From positions 44,719 through 103,572 of the forward strand of contig DGYW01000064.1 in NCBI GenBank assembly GCA_002396805.1: 58,854 bases of DNA. Direction: 5' to 3'. This document shows positions 42,459 to 50,208 of the stretch, piece by piece. Within the stretch, counting starts at the first letter, position 1. Each line of letters starts with the position of its first letter. Source of the DNA: Firmicutes bacterium UBA4996 (GTDB lineage: Bacteria > Bacillota > Limnochordia > Darwinibacteriales > Darwinibacteriaceae). Below the pieces are notes generated by a model. The model ran no database searches. It had not been told where the DNA came from and saw only the letters and a program-made list of their open reading frames with translations. The translations under genes and the position numbers were made by a program.

Positions 42459-43130
42459 ATGAAACAGATCAGATCAAGCATACTATTTTGGGTGTTAGTG
42501 GTGCTCTTACCCTTAAACATCTACATTATTTTTGATTATGCACCGGTGGAAAAAACCATGGGTATTGTTCAAAAAGTGTTTTACTTTCATGTGGCCTCTG
42601 CTTGGATTGGGCTCTTAGCCTTTGTTGTAGTCTTTGTATCTAGTATCTGGTATTTGTGGCGGAGGCACCATCGGATTAATAACGTTGCGCTTGCTTCCGC
42701 AGAAATCGGTACCATCTTCATCTCTTGCACTTTATTAACTGGTCCCTTGTGGGCTTACCCTATCTGGAACACCTGGTGGACCTGGGATCCGCGCTTAACC
42801 ACAACGCTAGTTCTCTGGTTCATGTATGTGGCCTATATTGCTCTACAAGGTGGTGGAGCCACTGAGAGCAGAAAGCGTTTGGCGGCAGTCTATGGCATTA
42901 TCGCTTTCATTAACGTTCCTTTGGTCTTTTTTTCGGCCCGTTGGTGGCGTTCGATTCATCCGATTGTGGTTTCTGAAGAAGGGATTGGGCTGGCTCCGAA
43001 AATGCGAATCGCCATGTTTGTAAGTTTGGCTACATTTTCATTGTTGTATGCGTATTTGCTACACCTGCGGGTAAAGACTCTTGAATTGCAAGAACGGATC
43101 AAAATGCTCAGGGCAGAAGCAGGTAGATGA
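42459..43130 (+). CDS. ccmC: Haem-handling membrane protein CcmC
   Basis: An inner-membrane protein of 223 residues with six helices that loads haem on CcmE. The WWD motif is WNTWWTWDPRLTTTLVLW near residue 105; conserved histidines lie in FYFHVASAW and IHPIV. Its end is 28 bases before the small ccmD-like gene. Confidence 0.96.
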   Translation: MKQIRSSILFWVLVVLLPLNIYIIFDYAPVEKTMGIVQKVFYFHVASAWIGLLAFVVVFVSSIWYLWRRHHRINNVALASAEIGTIFISCTLLTGPLWAYPIWNTWWTWDPRLTTTLVLWFMYVAYIALQGGGATESRKRLAAVYGIIAFINVPLVFFSARWWRSIHPIVVSEEGIGLAPKMRIAMFVSLATFSLLYAYLLHLRVKTLELQERIKMLRAEAGR

Positions 43131-43158
43131 AAGGCAACAGCAAGAAAGAGGGGATAGT

Positions 43159-43311
43159 ATGGTTTTCTTTACTTTGGGTTATATGATCATCTGGTTATTG
43201 GTCTTGGGATATACGTTGTTTATTCATAGACAACAAGGAAAGCTAGAACGAGAACTAGTGGTTCTGGAGGAGCTATTGGATGAATGTTCTTCGAAACAGA
43301 TGGTTAGGTGA
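43159..43311 (+). CDS. ccmD: Small CcmD-like membrane protein
   Basis: A 50-residue protein with a single helix (about 4-22) followed by a charged coiled tail (HRQQGKLERELVVLEEL). Size, topology and place after ccmC fit CcmD, which stabilises the CcmC-CcmE complex; sequence similarity in this family is low. GAGGGG lies upstream of the ATG. Confidence 0.75.
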   Translation: MVFFTLGYMIIWLLVLGYTLFIHRQQGKLERELVVLEELLDECSSKQMVR

Positions 43312-43364
43312 AGGTAAAATTATAGCAACTTTTCTCCACCATGGGGAAAGTGGTCACAAAGACG

Positions 43365-43393
43365 TTGACATTAATGAGTGGAAAGGCTATAAT
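43365..43393 (+). promoter_or_regulatory. Perfect consensus sigma-70-type promoter of the flavoprotein gene
   Basis: TTGACA at 43365-43370, a 17-base spacer and TATAAT at 43388-43393 match the consensus at all twelve positions. It gives the flavoprotein its own strong promoter in addition to any readthrough from ccm. Confidence 0.92.
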
Positions 43394-43453
43394 AAAAATC
43401 GTAAATAAACATGTTTATTGCCCATATTCTTAAGAATGAAAAGAGGTCGGATC

Positions 43454-43978
43454 ATGAAGAAAAACTTAAGTCTTATTGTTGTATCCATTTTACTGCTGAG
43501 CTTTTTTGCCAGCACAGCAATGGCCAGCGAGATTAAATTAGGTAAAGCCGAATATGCTGCTCATGGTACAAAATGTTTCACAATTGCCGTCGTAGTTTTA
43601 GATGGCGACAAAATTATCTCCGCTCTTTTAGATGAGTACCAAATGCTACCTAAGGATCAAGCTATTGGTGTTCCAAACTCTTCCGCTGACTTTGGTCAAG
43701 CCTTTGCTAATCCAGAGCAAGTTCTAGCTTCTAAGCGGCTCAACGATGAGTACTACAGCAACAACATGAAGAGAGCCGGTTCCACCCAGTCTTTGGTGAC
43801 AAGCTGGACCATCATTGAAGATTTTGTAGTAGGCAAAACCATTAGCGAACTCGAAGCTATCGTAACTGCCAACGACAAGGATGCCATGATTGACACTGTA
43901 ACTGGCGCAACCTTAGTAGATACCAAGGGTTACGTAGAAGCTATCTTATTAGCTGCTTACGATGCTCTAAGCAACTAA
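43454..43978 (+). CDS. Secreted FMN-binding flavoprotein
   Basis: A 174-residue exported protein with a signal peptide (cleavage near AMASE). The flavinylation motif DTVTGAT (residues 147-153) matches the D-x-x-[ST]-G-A-T site at which ApbE-type transferases attach FMN to the last Thr. Such proteins carry electrons outside the cytoplasmic membrane, for example PplA and RnfG/NqrC domains. AAGAGG lies upstream of ATG 43454. The position after the ccm genes and the cytochrome suggests it exchanges electrons with the split-Soret-like protein. No apbE is in the window. Confidence 0.85.
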   Translation: MKKNLSLIVVSILLLSFFASTAMASEIKLGKAEYAAHGTKCFTIAVVVLDGDKIISALLDEYQMLPKDQAIGVPNSSADFGQAFANPEQVLASKRLNDEYYSNNMKRAGSTQSLVTSWTIIEDFVVGKTISELEAIVTANDKDAMIDTVTGATLVDTKGYVEAILLAAYDALSN

Positions 43979-43992
43979 AAAACTTAAGAAGA

Positions 43993-44024
43993 AACACCGT
44001 GGTAATTATACTACGGTGTTTTTT
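43993..44024. terminator. Terminator between convergent flavoprotein and PIG-L genes
   Basis: AACACCGT at 43993-44000 pairs with ACGGTGTT at 44013-44020 and is followed by TTTT on the plus strand. The A-rich left flank allows some action in the other direction. Confidence 0.85.
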
Positions 44025-44033
44025 GTAGTTGGG

Positions 44034-45095
44034 TCAGTGGAAGGCGGCTTTTACACCTAGGCCAAAACGGGTTTCTGCTTGTGGCACATGTCGAATTTTG
44101 ACAAAGCAAGAACCTAAGGTAGCACCTGTATTGATGTAAGGTTTTTTATAAGCAAGATGATATCCTAAGCCTAGGAAAAACTGCACAAATGGCAGGTCGT
44201 CAGCAAGCTGTAGGTTAAGCTCTCCCAGTCCCGCGGAGCTTCTAAAGTCATACAATCCAGCAATCGTTAAGTGTCGTCCTAGGGGTATAAGCAATCCAAC
44301 ATCTAGATTGGAGAGAGAAATACCCATTTTGATTTGCTGTGTGATTTGGCGATCCTGTTCTGTACGATCGCGATACTCATATTCGCCGACGCGTGCCCCT
44401 GTAAGTAAGTCAGGTGTGGAGATAGCCGCTATGGCAAAACGACCTTGGGATGGGTCAAAGTAACTGAACTGAGCTAATGCTTGAGCCTTGACTTCCAGGT
44501 GCCTAACTCTTATTTTCTCAGCATGTTCTGTGTGCTGTGGATCGCGGTGGCTGTACACTTGATAATACTGTGGGTGGATTGAATAGCCACCTTCTGCACT
44601 CACACTAGCTAAGGCCTGGGCCAGTGTTTGATGATCTTCGTGTGGGTCAAATTTACTGACGGTCCGATGAATACTACCAGGATACAAAGTGGCAAACAAC
44701 CTCATAGTTTCTTCTGCCGCATTTAGAGGAATAGCCCCATCGGGAAAGTCCAAGAACAGCACTTGATGGTCCTCAATGCCGAGCACCTCCAAGGCCGCTA
44801 GGGTTTCGCGTACGCGGGCCGCTCCAAATTCTTCTTTCGTTAGGCGATAGACTTGCCCATCAGGGCCTCTAAGGTGATGGCGGACGAGTGAGTTTTCGCC
44901 TTTGCTGAAAAAAATAAAGTAATTGCGATTACCATCTAAGACTGATTGATGAATACTATCGGCCATGCCGAGAGTCTCATCGTCTGGATGGGGTAAGTAC
45001 CAAATCACGGTAGCTTGATTCTGTGCGTTCGCGGGGATTATGGTTAATATCAAAGCTAAAGCCATAATAATCACACCGGCAAGACGTTCAGCCAC
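44034..45095 (-). CDS. Secreted PIG-L/LmbE-type deacetylase with C-terminal barrel-like region
   Basis: A 353-residue exported protein. A hydrophobic signal (about 7-24) precedes a PIG-L domain: the zinc motif HPDDE is at 36-40 and the second ligand region is DPHEDH near 148. These enzymes remove N-acetyl groups from sugars such as GlcNAc in lipids or mycothiol precursors. From about 235 to the end the chain changes to amphipathic strands with short turns (LDVGLLIPLGRHLTIAGLY, YINTGATLGSCFV), like part of an outer-membrane barrel. GTG 45095 overlaps the stop of the patatin gene by one base, which itself has a barrel-like tail. Substrate may be an outer-membrane glycolipid; this is inference. 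Confidence 0.75.
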   Translation of the reverse strand: MAERLAGVIIMALALILTIIPANAQNQATVIWYLPHPDDETLGMADSIHQSVLDGNRNYFIFFSKGENSLVRHHLRGPDGQVYRLTKEEFGAARVRETLAALEVLGIEDHQVLFLDFPDGAIPLNAAEETMRLFATLYPGSIHRTVSKFDPHEDHQTLAQALASVSAEGGYSIHPQYYQVYSHRDPQHTEHAEKIRVRHLEVKAQALAQFSYFDPSQGRFAIAAISTPDLLTGARVGEYEYRDRTEQDRQITQQIKMGISLSNLDVGLLIPLGRHLTIAGLYDFRSSAGLGELNLQLADDLPFVQFFLGLGYHLAYKKPYINTGATLGSCFVKIRHVPQAETRFGLGVKAAFH

Positions 45096-46717
45096 TAGAA
45101 ACTGCCCCCTTTAATCATGAATGCCCAGGTTGTGTTTGAAGTGCCCTTGTTTCGATAACCTACTCTTACTTCCACAGGATATAACCCAAAAAGTGTCAAT
45201 TCACTGCCTACTCCAACTTCGGAGGAGAGATGTGCATTAAAGCTATCTAGAGGAGTATCTAGTGCTATGGATCCGTATACGTATGGTTTCACCAAACTAA
45301 TTTCCAGAGCAGAACGGGGTTCTGCAAAGGGATAGAGCTTCAGGGTAGAGTGGATGGTTACTACTAATGGCTTACCCGCCAAGGGAGTTCGCTTTTGGGT
45401 GAGTTTGGCACCAAGATCAGTGCTCACATGAGCGAGCTGGATTAAGTCTCTATGGGTACCGGCGATCTGCCACTTGGTGGGCCCTTGGCTCAGATACACT
45501 GCGGAGAGCAGGGTTTTTTCTGTGAAGGGAAGCTCTAATTGTGTGCCCCAAGTTGGACGATCCAGTTCTTGTGGTGGTCTAATGAATGCTCTGATTCGTC
45601 CAAGATTAGCTCTAGCCCATCCAAGATACGCTTCGTGCCCACCTCTGGATGGGTGGAAACCATAGCGATAGCCTAAGCTAAAAGAACCTAAGGGGCCGTG
45701 GGCGATCTTTAAACCGATTTGCGGGAACTCACCTAAAGGCTCTAGGGTGAGTTCTGGCATGACACTTAGCGGTCGCGGTAAATTGGCCACTTTAGCTGCT
45801 GCTTCAGTAGTAATTTTGCTGAGCTCCTCTACGGAGAACCCTTCTTGACTATAAGGAGTAAATTGGAACCCTGGATCCTGTGCCAATATGGCTGCCTTGA
45901 TTTGATCCATCTGTGCGAGCCCAGCTTGATAGCCTTGCTCGATGAAAAGTTCAACTTTTTGATAGTCCATGTAGGAGTCGTATTTTGTTTCTGGAACGAT
46001 GACTACATCGGCCATGGCGGTATTTACTTGTACGTAACCATCAATCATAAACCACATGGAAAGTTGGAAGTTTGTGAGCACATCGTCATGATCGATGTGC
46101 TCCAACTCTTTCTTTACATCTACTGCGATGATCACATCGGCCCCTTGATCCTTGGCTACGTTGGCTGGTACCGCGTTTTTCATGCCACCATCCACAAAAT
46201 ATTGATCTTCAATTAGGACTGGAGGAAATAAAGCCGGAATGGACATGCTGGCCAACACTCCGGTACTCACCAATCCTTCATTAAGTGCTACTTCTTCACC
46301 TGTCCGTATGTTGGTAATGACAGAGTAGAAAGGTATGTTTAGTTGGCTGAATTGTTTATGGTCCAACAAAGCATCGAGATAGCACTGCAAACGGGAAGTA
46401 TTCATGAGGCCACCTTTGGGTGGGATGGATAGATCAATGAATTGTGCCGTATCCAAGGTCGTAACGATGTGGCGCATGTTATCAACAGAATAGCCGGCTG
46501 CATAAAGGCTAGAAACGATACTCCCCATGCTAGTTCCTACTAAGAGATCGATGGGAATTCCATTTTCCTCTAAAGCTTGAATCAATCCGATATGACTAAA
46601 ACCTCTTGCAGCTCCTCCCCCTAAAACTACTCCCACGGGGGGAGCTGTTGCTGCAGGGAGCGATAGCGTAAGTAAGAGCATAAGTACTAATAGTGTTCTG
46701 CCGTGGATGCTTTTCAT
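45095..46717 (-). CDS. Patatin-like phospholipase with C-terminal outer-membrane barrel-like domain
   Basis: A 540-residue exported lipid hydrolase. Signal peptide to about residue 25; the patatin domain has the oxyanion loop GGGAARG (33-39), the nucleophile Ser 63 in GTSMG and the catalytic Asp in VDGG. After a helical linker (about 275-325), the rest consists of amphipathic beta strands and ends MIKGGSF with a terminal Phe, as in RssA/PlpD-like proteins joined to surface-antigen/BamA-type barrels. It probably sits in the outer membrane with its enzyme facing the periplasm or exterior. ATG 46717 with AAGGA upstream; a GTG at 46720 is also possible. Co-translated with the PIG-L gene. Confidence 0.85.
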   Translation of the reverse strand: MKSIHGRTLLVLMLLLTLSLPAATAPPVGVVLGGGAARGFSHIGLIQALEENGIPIDLLVGTSMGSIVSSLYAAGYSVDNMRHIVTTLDTAQFIDLSIPPKGGLMNTSRLQCYLDALLDHKQFSQLNIPFYSVITNIRTGEEVALNEGLVSTGVLASMSIPALFPPVLIEDQYFVDGGMKNAVPANVAKDQGADVIIAVDVKKELEHIDHDDVLTNFQLSMWFMIDGYVQVNTAMADVVIVPETKYDSYMDYQKVELFIEQGYQAGLAQMDQIKAAILAQDPGFQFTPYSQEGFSVEELSKITTEAAAKVANLPRPLSVMPELTLEPLGEFPQIGLKIAHGPLGSFSLGYRYGFHPSRGGHEAYLGWARANLGRIRAFIRPPQELDRPTWGTQLELPFTEKTLLSAVYLSQGPTKWQIAGTHRDLIQLAHVSTDLGAKLTQKRTPLAGKPLVVTIHSTLKLYPFAEPRSALEISLVKPYVYGSIALDTPLDSFNAHLSSEVGVGSELTLFGLYPVEVRVGYRNKGTSNTTWAFMIKGGSF

Positions 46718-46779
46718 CACTTAACAGATCCTTCCTACAAATGAGTTCTAATTAGTTCTTCAGTAATTTCGAGACAGCA

Positions 46780-46858
46780 AAAGAATTTCCCTTCTATGTA
46801 AGGCTTCACCAACAATGAGAAATACTGGCTGCACAGGCTCGCAGCAGGGAAATTCTTT
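46780..46858. repeat. Spaced 13-base perfect inverted repeat between divergent genes
   Basis: AAAGAATTTCCCT at 46780-46792 and its exact complement at 46846-46858 are 53 bases apart in the gap between the patatin gene (minus) and the HDOD gene (plus). It could fold as a long hairpin or be two sites for one regulator. Confidence 0.5.
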
Positions 46859-46914
46859 CCAGATGTCGTATACAAGGGAGAACGCACCTATTCGCTTTTT
46901 GAGGAGGTTTTGCC

Positions 46915-47793
46915 ATGTCCACTATGATTTTTCAGGTTCTGGAGCGTGATTTGCCTTCACTTCCTCCAAGTGTTGCCGTGGTTCTAGCTGAGCTTGGTGA
47001 CCCCACAACCATAGATGTGCAACTGGTCATTTCGGAGTTGGAAAAGACGCCTCAGATTGGTGAGAATGTTGTGAAAATAATCAATTCTGGGTATCTAAAG
47101 GCCAGGAGGAAGGCAGATAATATCCGCGATGCAATTCTGCTGGTGGGAATCCCCGCGGCCCGCAACATAATTCTTGCTGTCCTTTTGAAAATTCTGTTTC
47201 CACAACGGGGTGCACAGACAGTAGAGAGGGAGGCGTTTTTGCGTCATTGTATTGGCACTGCGGTGGCTTCGGAAATGTTGTCCGGCTGTGTTGAGCTAGA
47301 AGGAGATTGCGATCGCCATCGGATGATCACTTATGGGTTTACTCATGACATCGGAACCCTAGCTTTGGATTATGCCATGCCATTTACTTTGCAGCGTATC
47401 CATGCTCTAGCTAAGGCCGAAGGCGTATCGTTGTTAGAGGCTGAAGTGCGTGTGCTAGATAATATTACCCATGCCACGGTAGGGGAGTGGGTGAGCAACT
47501 ATTGGGACTTGCCACGGGATATTAGCAATGTGATCAAGTACCATCATACTCCAAGACAGGCCCAGGAAAACAGAGAAGAGTTGTTGGTAATCCATCTTGG
47601 TGATCTGCTGAGCATGAACTACTATGAAGCCATGGTTGCAACAGGGCATACCTACAAATTCGATCCCGCTTTGTTAGAGATATTAGGCTTAACCATGAAA
47701 CAAGTGGAGGAGATTCAGGAAGCCTTACCAGAAAAGGTGGACCGGGTGTATAAGGTACTTGACATGGGTGGACTGGACGCGGTTTCTTTATGA
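46915..47793 (+). CDS. HDOD-domain protein
   Basis: A 292-residue cytoplasmic protein. The HDOD domain begins with LPSLPPSVAVVLAEL and contains the family blocks KIINSGYL and TYGFTHDIGTLALDYAMP. HDOD proteins are related to HD phosphohydrolases but usually lack activity and serve in signalling. GAGGAGG precedes the ATG. It converges on, and overlaps by six bases, the next gene. A GGDEF/HD-GYP protein lies 8 kb away. Confidence 0.88.
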   Translation: MSTMIFQVLERDLPSLPPSVAVVLAELGDPTTIDVQLVISELEKTPQIGENVVKIINSGYLKARRKADNIRDAILLVGIPAARNIILAVLLKILFPQRGAQTVEREAFLRHCIGTAVASEMLSGCVELEGDCDRHRMITYGFTHDIGTLALDYAMPFTLQRIHALAKAEGVSLLEAEVRVLDNITHATVGEWVSNYWDLPRDISNVIKYHHTPRQAQENREELLVIHLGDLLSMNYYEAMVATGHTYKFDPALLEILGLTMKQVEEIQEALPEKVDRVYKVLDMGGLDAVSL

Positions 47794-48894
47794 GGGCCTC
47801 CTTACTTTTGGACCAGGGATAGCAATGTTTTGCCGTGCGGATTTGAGCAGCAGGCGTAGTGTTTCGGAAATGGTTTGCCGCATAGCATCATCCATATCCC
47901 TCAACGATTTGAGGATAATCCGAGCGTTTGTATACCAGTTTTCCGTAAGTTCCTTGAGGCTGGTGGCCTTTGTCTGCTCAAAGATGGAGAATAGAGCGTC
48001 TACAAAGAGCTCTCGTTGCCCTGGTTCGAGGTTGGCTACCCAAGTCTTGAGGGTTTGATCAATAAACTTACTACCATCTGTGACAGTATCTAGATAGACA
48101 AATTGATCGCGCTCAACTTCCCAGGAGTAGAGATCGTGTTGCATGAGCCCTATTTGAGTGCTATGGATCACGAAATAATCCTCTTCGTGCTGCAATAACA
48201 TACCCACGACTGAAGACTGAGGGACGAACGTTTTGATTTTTTCGCGAATTCGTTGGTAACCGTCTGTTGCCAGGACCGCCGAATCAAAGCCGGGTCCATC
48301 ATTGTTGTACACTGCGAGAATACGTCCTTGCAACTTCTCTGAACAAAAGGCTGCCGCGTAGACTGCTAGATTGCCACCTTTAGAATGACCGCCAATTACG
48401 AAGTTGCCAGTCAGTGTCGTTCCTACTTGCTCCAAATAGCGAACTGCCTCCTCTTGGGCAGGCACAGGGGTGGTAAAGCTCATGTTAAAGTCTTCTTTCC
48501 ACCCTACTAAAGTCAAGTCTGTCCCCCGAAAAGAGACATAATGGCAATCGGGGCTCATCTGGATTACTACTGCCGCAAATTGCTTTTCTTCTTCAAGATC
48601 TACTTGGTTCACATAGCCCAGCAAATTTAGGGGTCCAAAACGCCCACTATTAGCTACTTCTTGAAGCAAGGGAATGTCCTCTTGCATAATCACGTGCTCG
48701 TGAGCCTCTTTAGAAGCAAAAAAACGCTCACTGGCTTTTGCAATAGTGATACTTTCTTGCAGTGATTGTGGGACAATGCCGTCAAAGGGAAGATAGGAGA
48801 GACGAGATAAGATCAGACTATCAATATCGTTAAACGGTACCTGATCAAGGGTTAGGTCTCCACGCCAGTCTAGATAATCAAAAAGGTTAGCCAT
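47788..48894 (-). CDS. DUF2974 (Mbeg1-like) lipase-like alpha/beta hydrolase
   Basis: A 368-residue protein with the DUF2974 pattern: N-terminal NDIDSLILSRLSYLPFD, then VSFRGTD and the nucleophile elbow GGHSKGGNLAVYAA near residue 185. The fold is that of class 3 lipases; substrate unknown. No signal peptide seen. The ATG at 48894 has AGGTGG six bases upstream. Common in Firmicutes. Confidence 0.87.
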   Translation of the reverse strand: MANLFDYLDWRGDLTLDQVPFNDIDSLILSRLSYLPFDGIVPQSLQESITIAKASERFFASKEAHEHVIMQEDIPLLQEVANSGRFGPLNLLGYVNQVDLEEEKQFAAVVIQMSPDCHYVSFRGTDLTLVGWKEDFNMSFTTPVPAQEEAVRYLEQVGTTLTGNFVIGGHSKGGNLAVYAAAFCSEKLQGRILAVYNNDGPGFDSAVLATDGYQRIREKIKTFVPQSSVVGMLLQHEEDYFVIHSTQIGLMQHDLYSWEVERDQFVYLDTVTDGSKFIDQTLKTWVANLEPGQRELFVDALFSIFEQTKATSLKELTENWYTNARIILKSLRDMDDAMRQTISETLRLLLKSARQNIAIPGPKVRRPS

Positions 48895-49005
48895 CATACC
48901 ACCTCAAATTTGGTAGTTGTTATTTGGAGATGAACTTCCCCATTTCTAGACGAAGTTCCTTCCGCTCCGCATCTGAATAATCACATGCATCAAATCTCCT
49001 TGCTA

Positions 49006-50208
49006 CTAGCCTAGAGCCTTGCGTTCGATTCTTTTTAGGCGGTGCTCTAAGGCGGGCGTTTTGGGGGACTTGGTCTGCCAGGCGATTGCTAAGGCCCGGC
49101 GAGTTATCTGATCTGCTGCTCCAAGATCTTTCGCTCTGTGTTCGTAAAACTTCGCTAATTCTTCGTAGGCAACCAAATCGTCTTCGGCCAGTTTGACGAT
49201 TTGCTGCCATAAAGCTGCGGCTTTCTGGTACCTTCCCTGCCGTTTATAGATCGCAGCACCCAGGTGCAGCAAACGGAGGAGCTGATCCGTTTCGGTGCAA
49301 AGTTGCCTTGCCGCTTCAAGATACAAGATTGCAAGGTGGTGGTCTCCTTCATTTATAGCTATTTGGGCCAGTGCTTCAGCCTCCCAGGGGCAATGGCATT
49401 CTTCTGGATCCAGTTCGGTGGTTAGCCCGAGGTGATAGATCAGGGTGACCATGGATATGAGATCGATTACGTTGTGGTGGAGAATGTCCTGAAGTAATTC
49501 TCCTCGTCCTGTCTGCAGAAACTCAAAGTAGCGTCTTGGAATCTCAAAACCAGGAATATCGTTGTTTCTAGCTATTCCTAAGATATTTCTTTCTAGACTA
49601 TTCAGGCTACAGCTTTCCAGCCGGAGTCTCCAGAGTTTGCGAGACATGTGTAATAAGTCAAGATGGTGATGATTATGGGTACCTCGAAAACCTAGTCGGG
49701 AGATAGTAAAACGGGTTTGCAGTAAGGGGAGATCGAAAGTTTTACCATTGAAAGAAATTGTTGTATCCGTCTTTTGTAACTCTTGGTCTAGAAGATATAG
49801 CAGAGCCAGTTCTTCGTTGTAATCTCGCATGAGAAATTGCTTTGTTACAAGCTGGGTCGCTGTTAAGCGTCCTGTACCAACCAAAAAAGCGTAAGTACCT
49901 GTGCCACCAGCAAGTCCGGTTGTTTCCGTGTCTAAAAACAAGGAGTTCGAGATTTTGAAGTCCTGCGGAGGATGTTGTCCTAGTTTTTTGATACTAGAGG
50001 TCGTTACCTGCAGAGCTTTACCAACTGGCCACAGACCATGTTTTTCGTTGAGCGGAACGATTTTTTGCACAACATAACAAGACCCAAAGGGGGTGGACAC
50101 TTCTTGGCCCTGTAAGAAAGGGTCAAGATCCACAATGGGTCTAAGTGTGGGTGTGGGAGCTGTGTTCTGTTGTGGGAGAAACTGCCGGAGCCTGTTGGTT
50201 AGATTCAA
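49006..50208 (-). CDS. mrfB: YprB/MrfB-type exonuclease with TPR repeats
   Basis: A 400-residue protein. The RNase H-like exonuclease domain (about 85-250) shows FLDTETTGL with D93 and E95, FNGKTFDLPLLQTRF, and a late HHNVIDLISMV. The rest (about 280-395) holds tetratricopeptide repeats. It corresponds to B. subtilis MrfB (YprB), which with the helicase MrfA repairs mitomycin C DNA damage outside the UvrABC route. TTG start with AAGGAGG ten bases upstream; it lies 68 bases inside mrfA, so the two are co-translated. Confidence 0.9.
   Translation of the reverse strand: MNLTNRLRQFLPQQNTAPTPTLRPIVDLDPFLQGQEVSTPFGSCYVVQKIVPLNEKHGLWPVGKALQVTTSSIKKLGQHPPQDFKISNSLFLDTETTGLAGGTGTYAFLVGTGRLTATQLVTKQFLMRDYNEELALLYLLDQELQKTDTTISFNGKTFDLPLLQTRFTISRLGFRGTHNHHHLDLLHMSRKLWRLRLESCSLNSLERNILGIARNNDIPGFEIPRRYFEFLQTGRGELLQDILHHNVIDLISMVTLIYHLGLTTELDPEECHCPWEAEALAQIAINEGDHHLAILYLEAARQLCTETDQLLRLLHLGAAIYKRQGRYQKAAALWQQIVKLAEDDLVAYEELAKFYEHRAKDLGAADQITRRALAIAWQTKSPKTPALEHRLKRIERKALG

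Noticed and set aside
47759..48058. Plus-strand frame over the end of the DUF2974 gene
   Set aside because: It is antisense to a well-supported coding region and has no ribosome site or recognisable domain.
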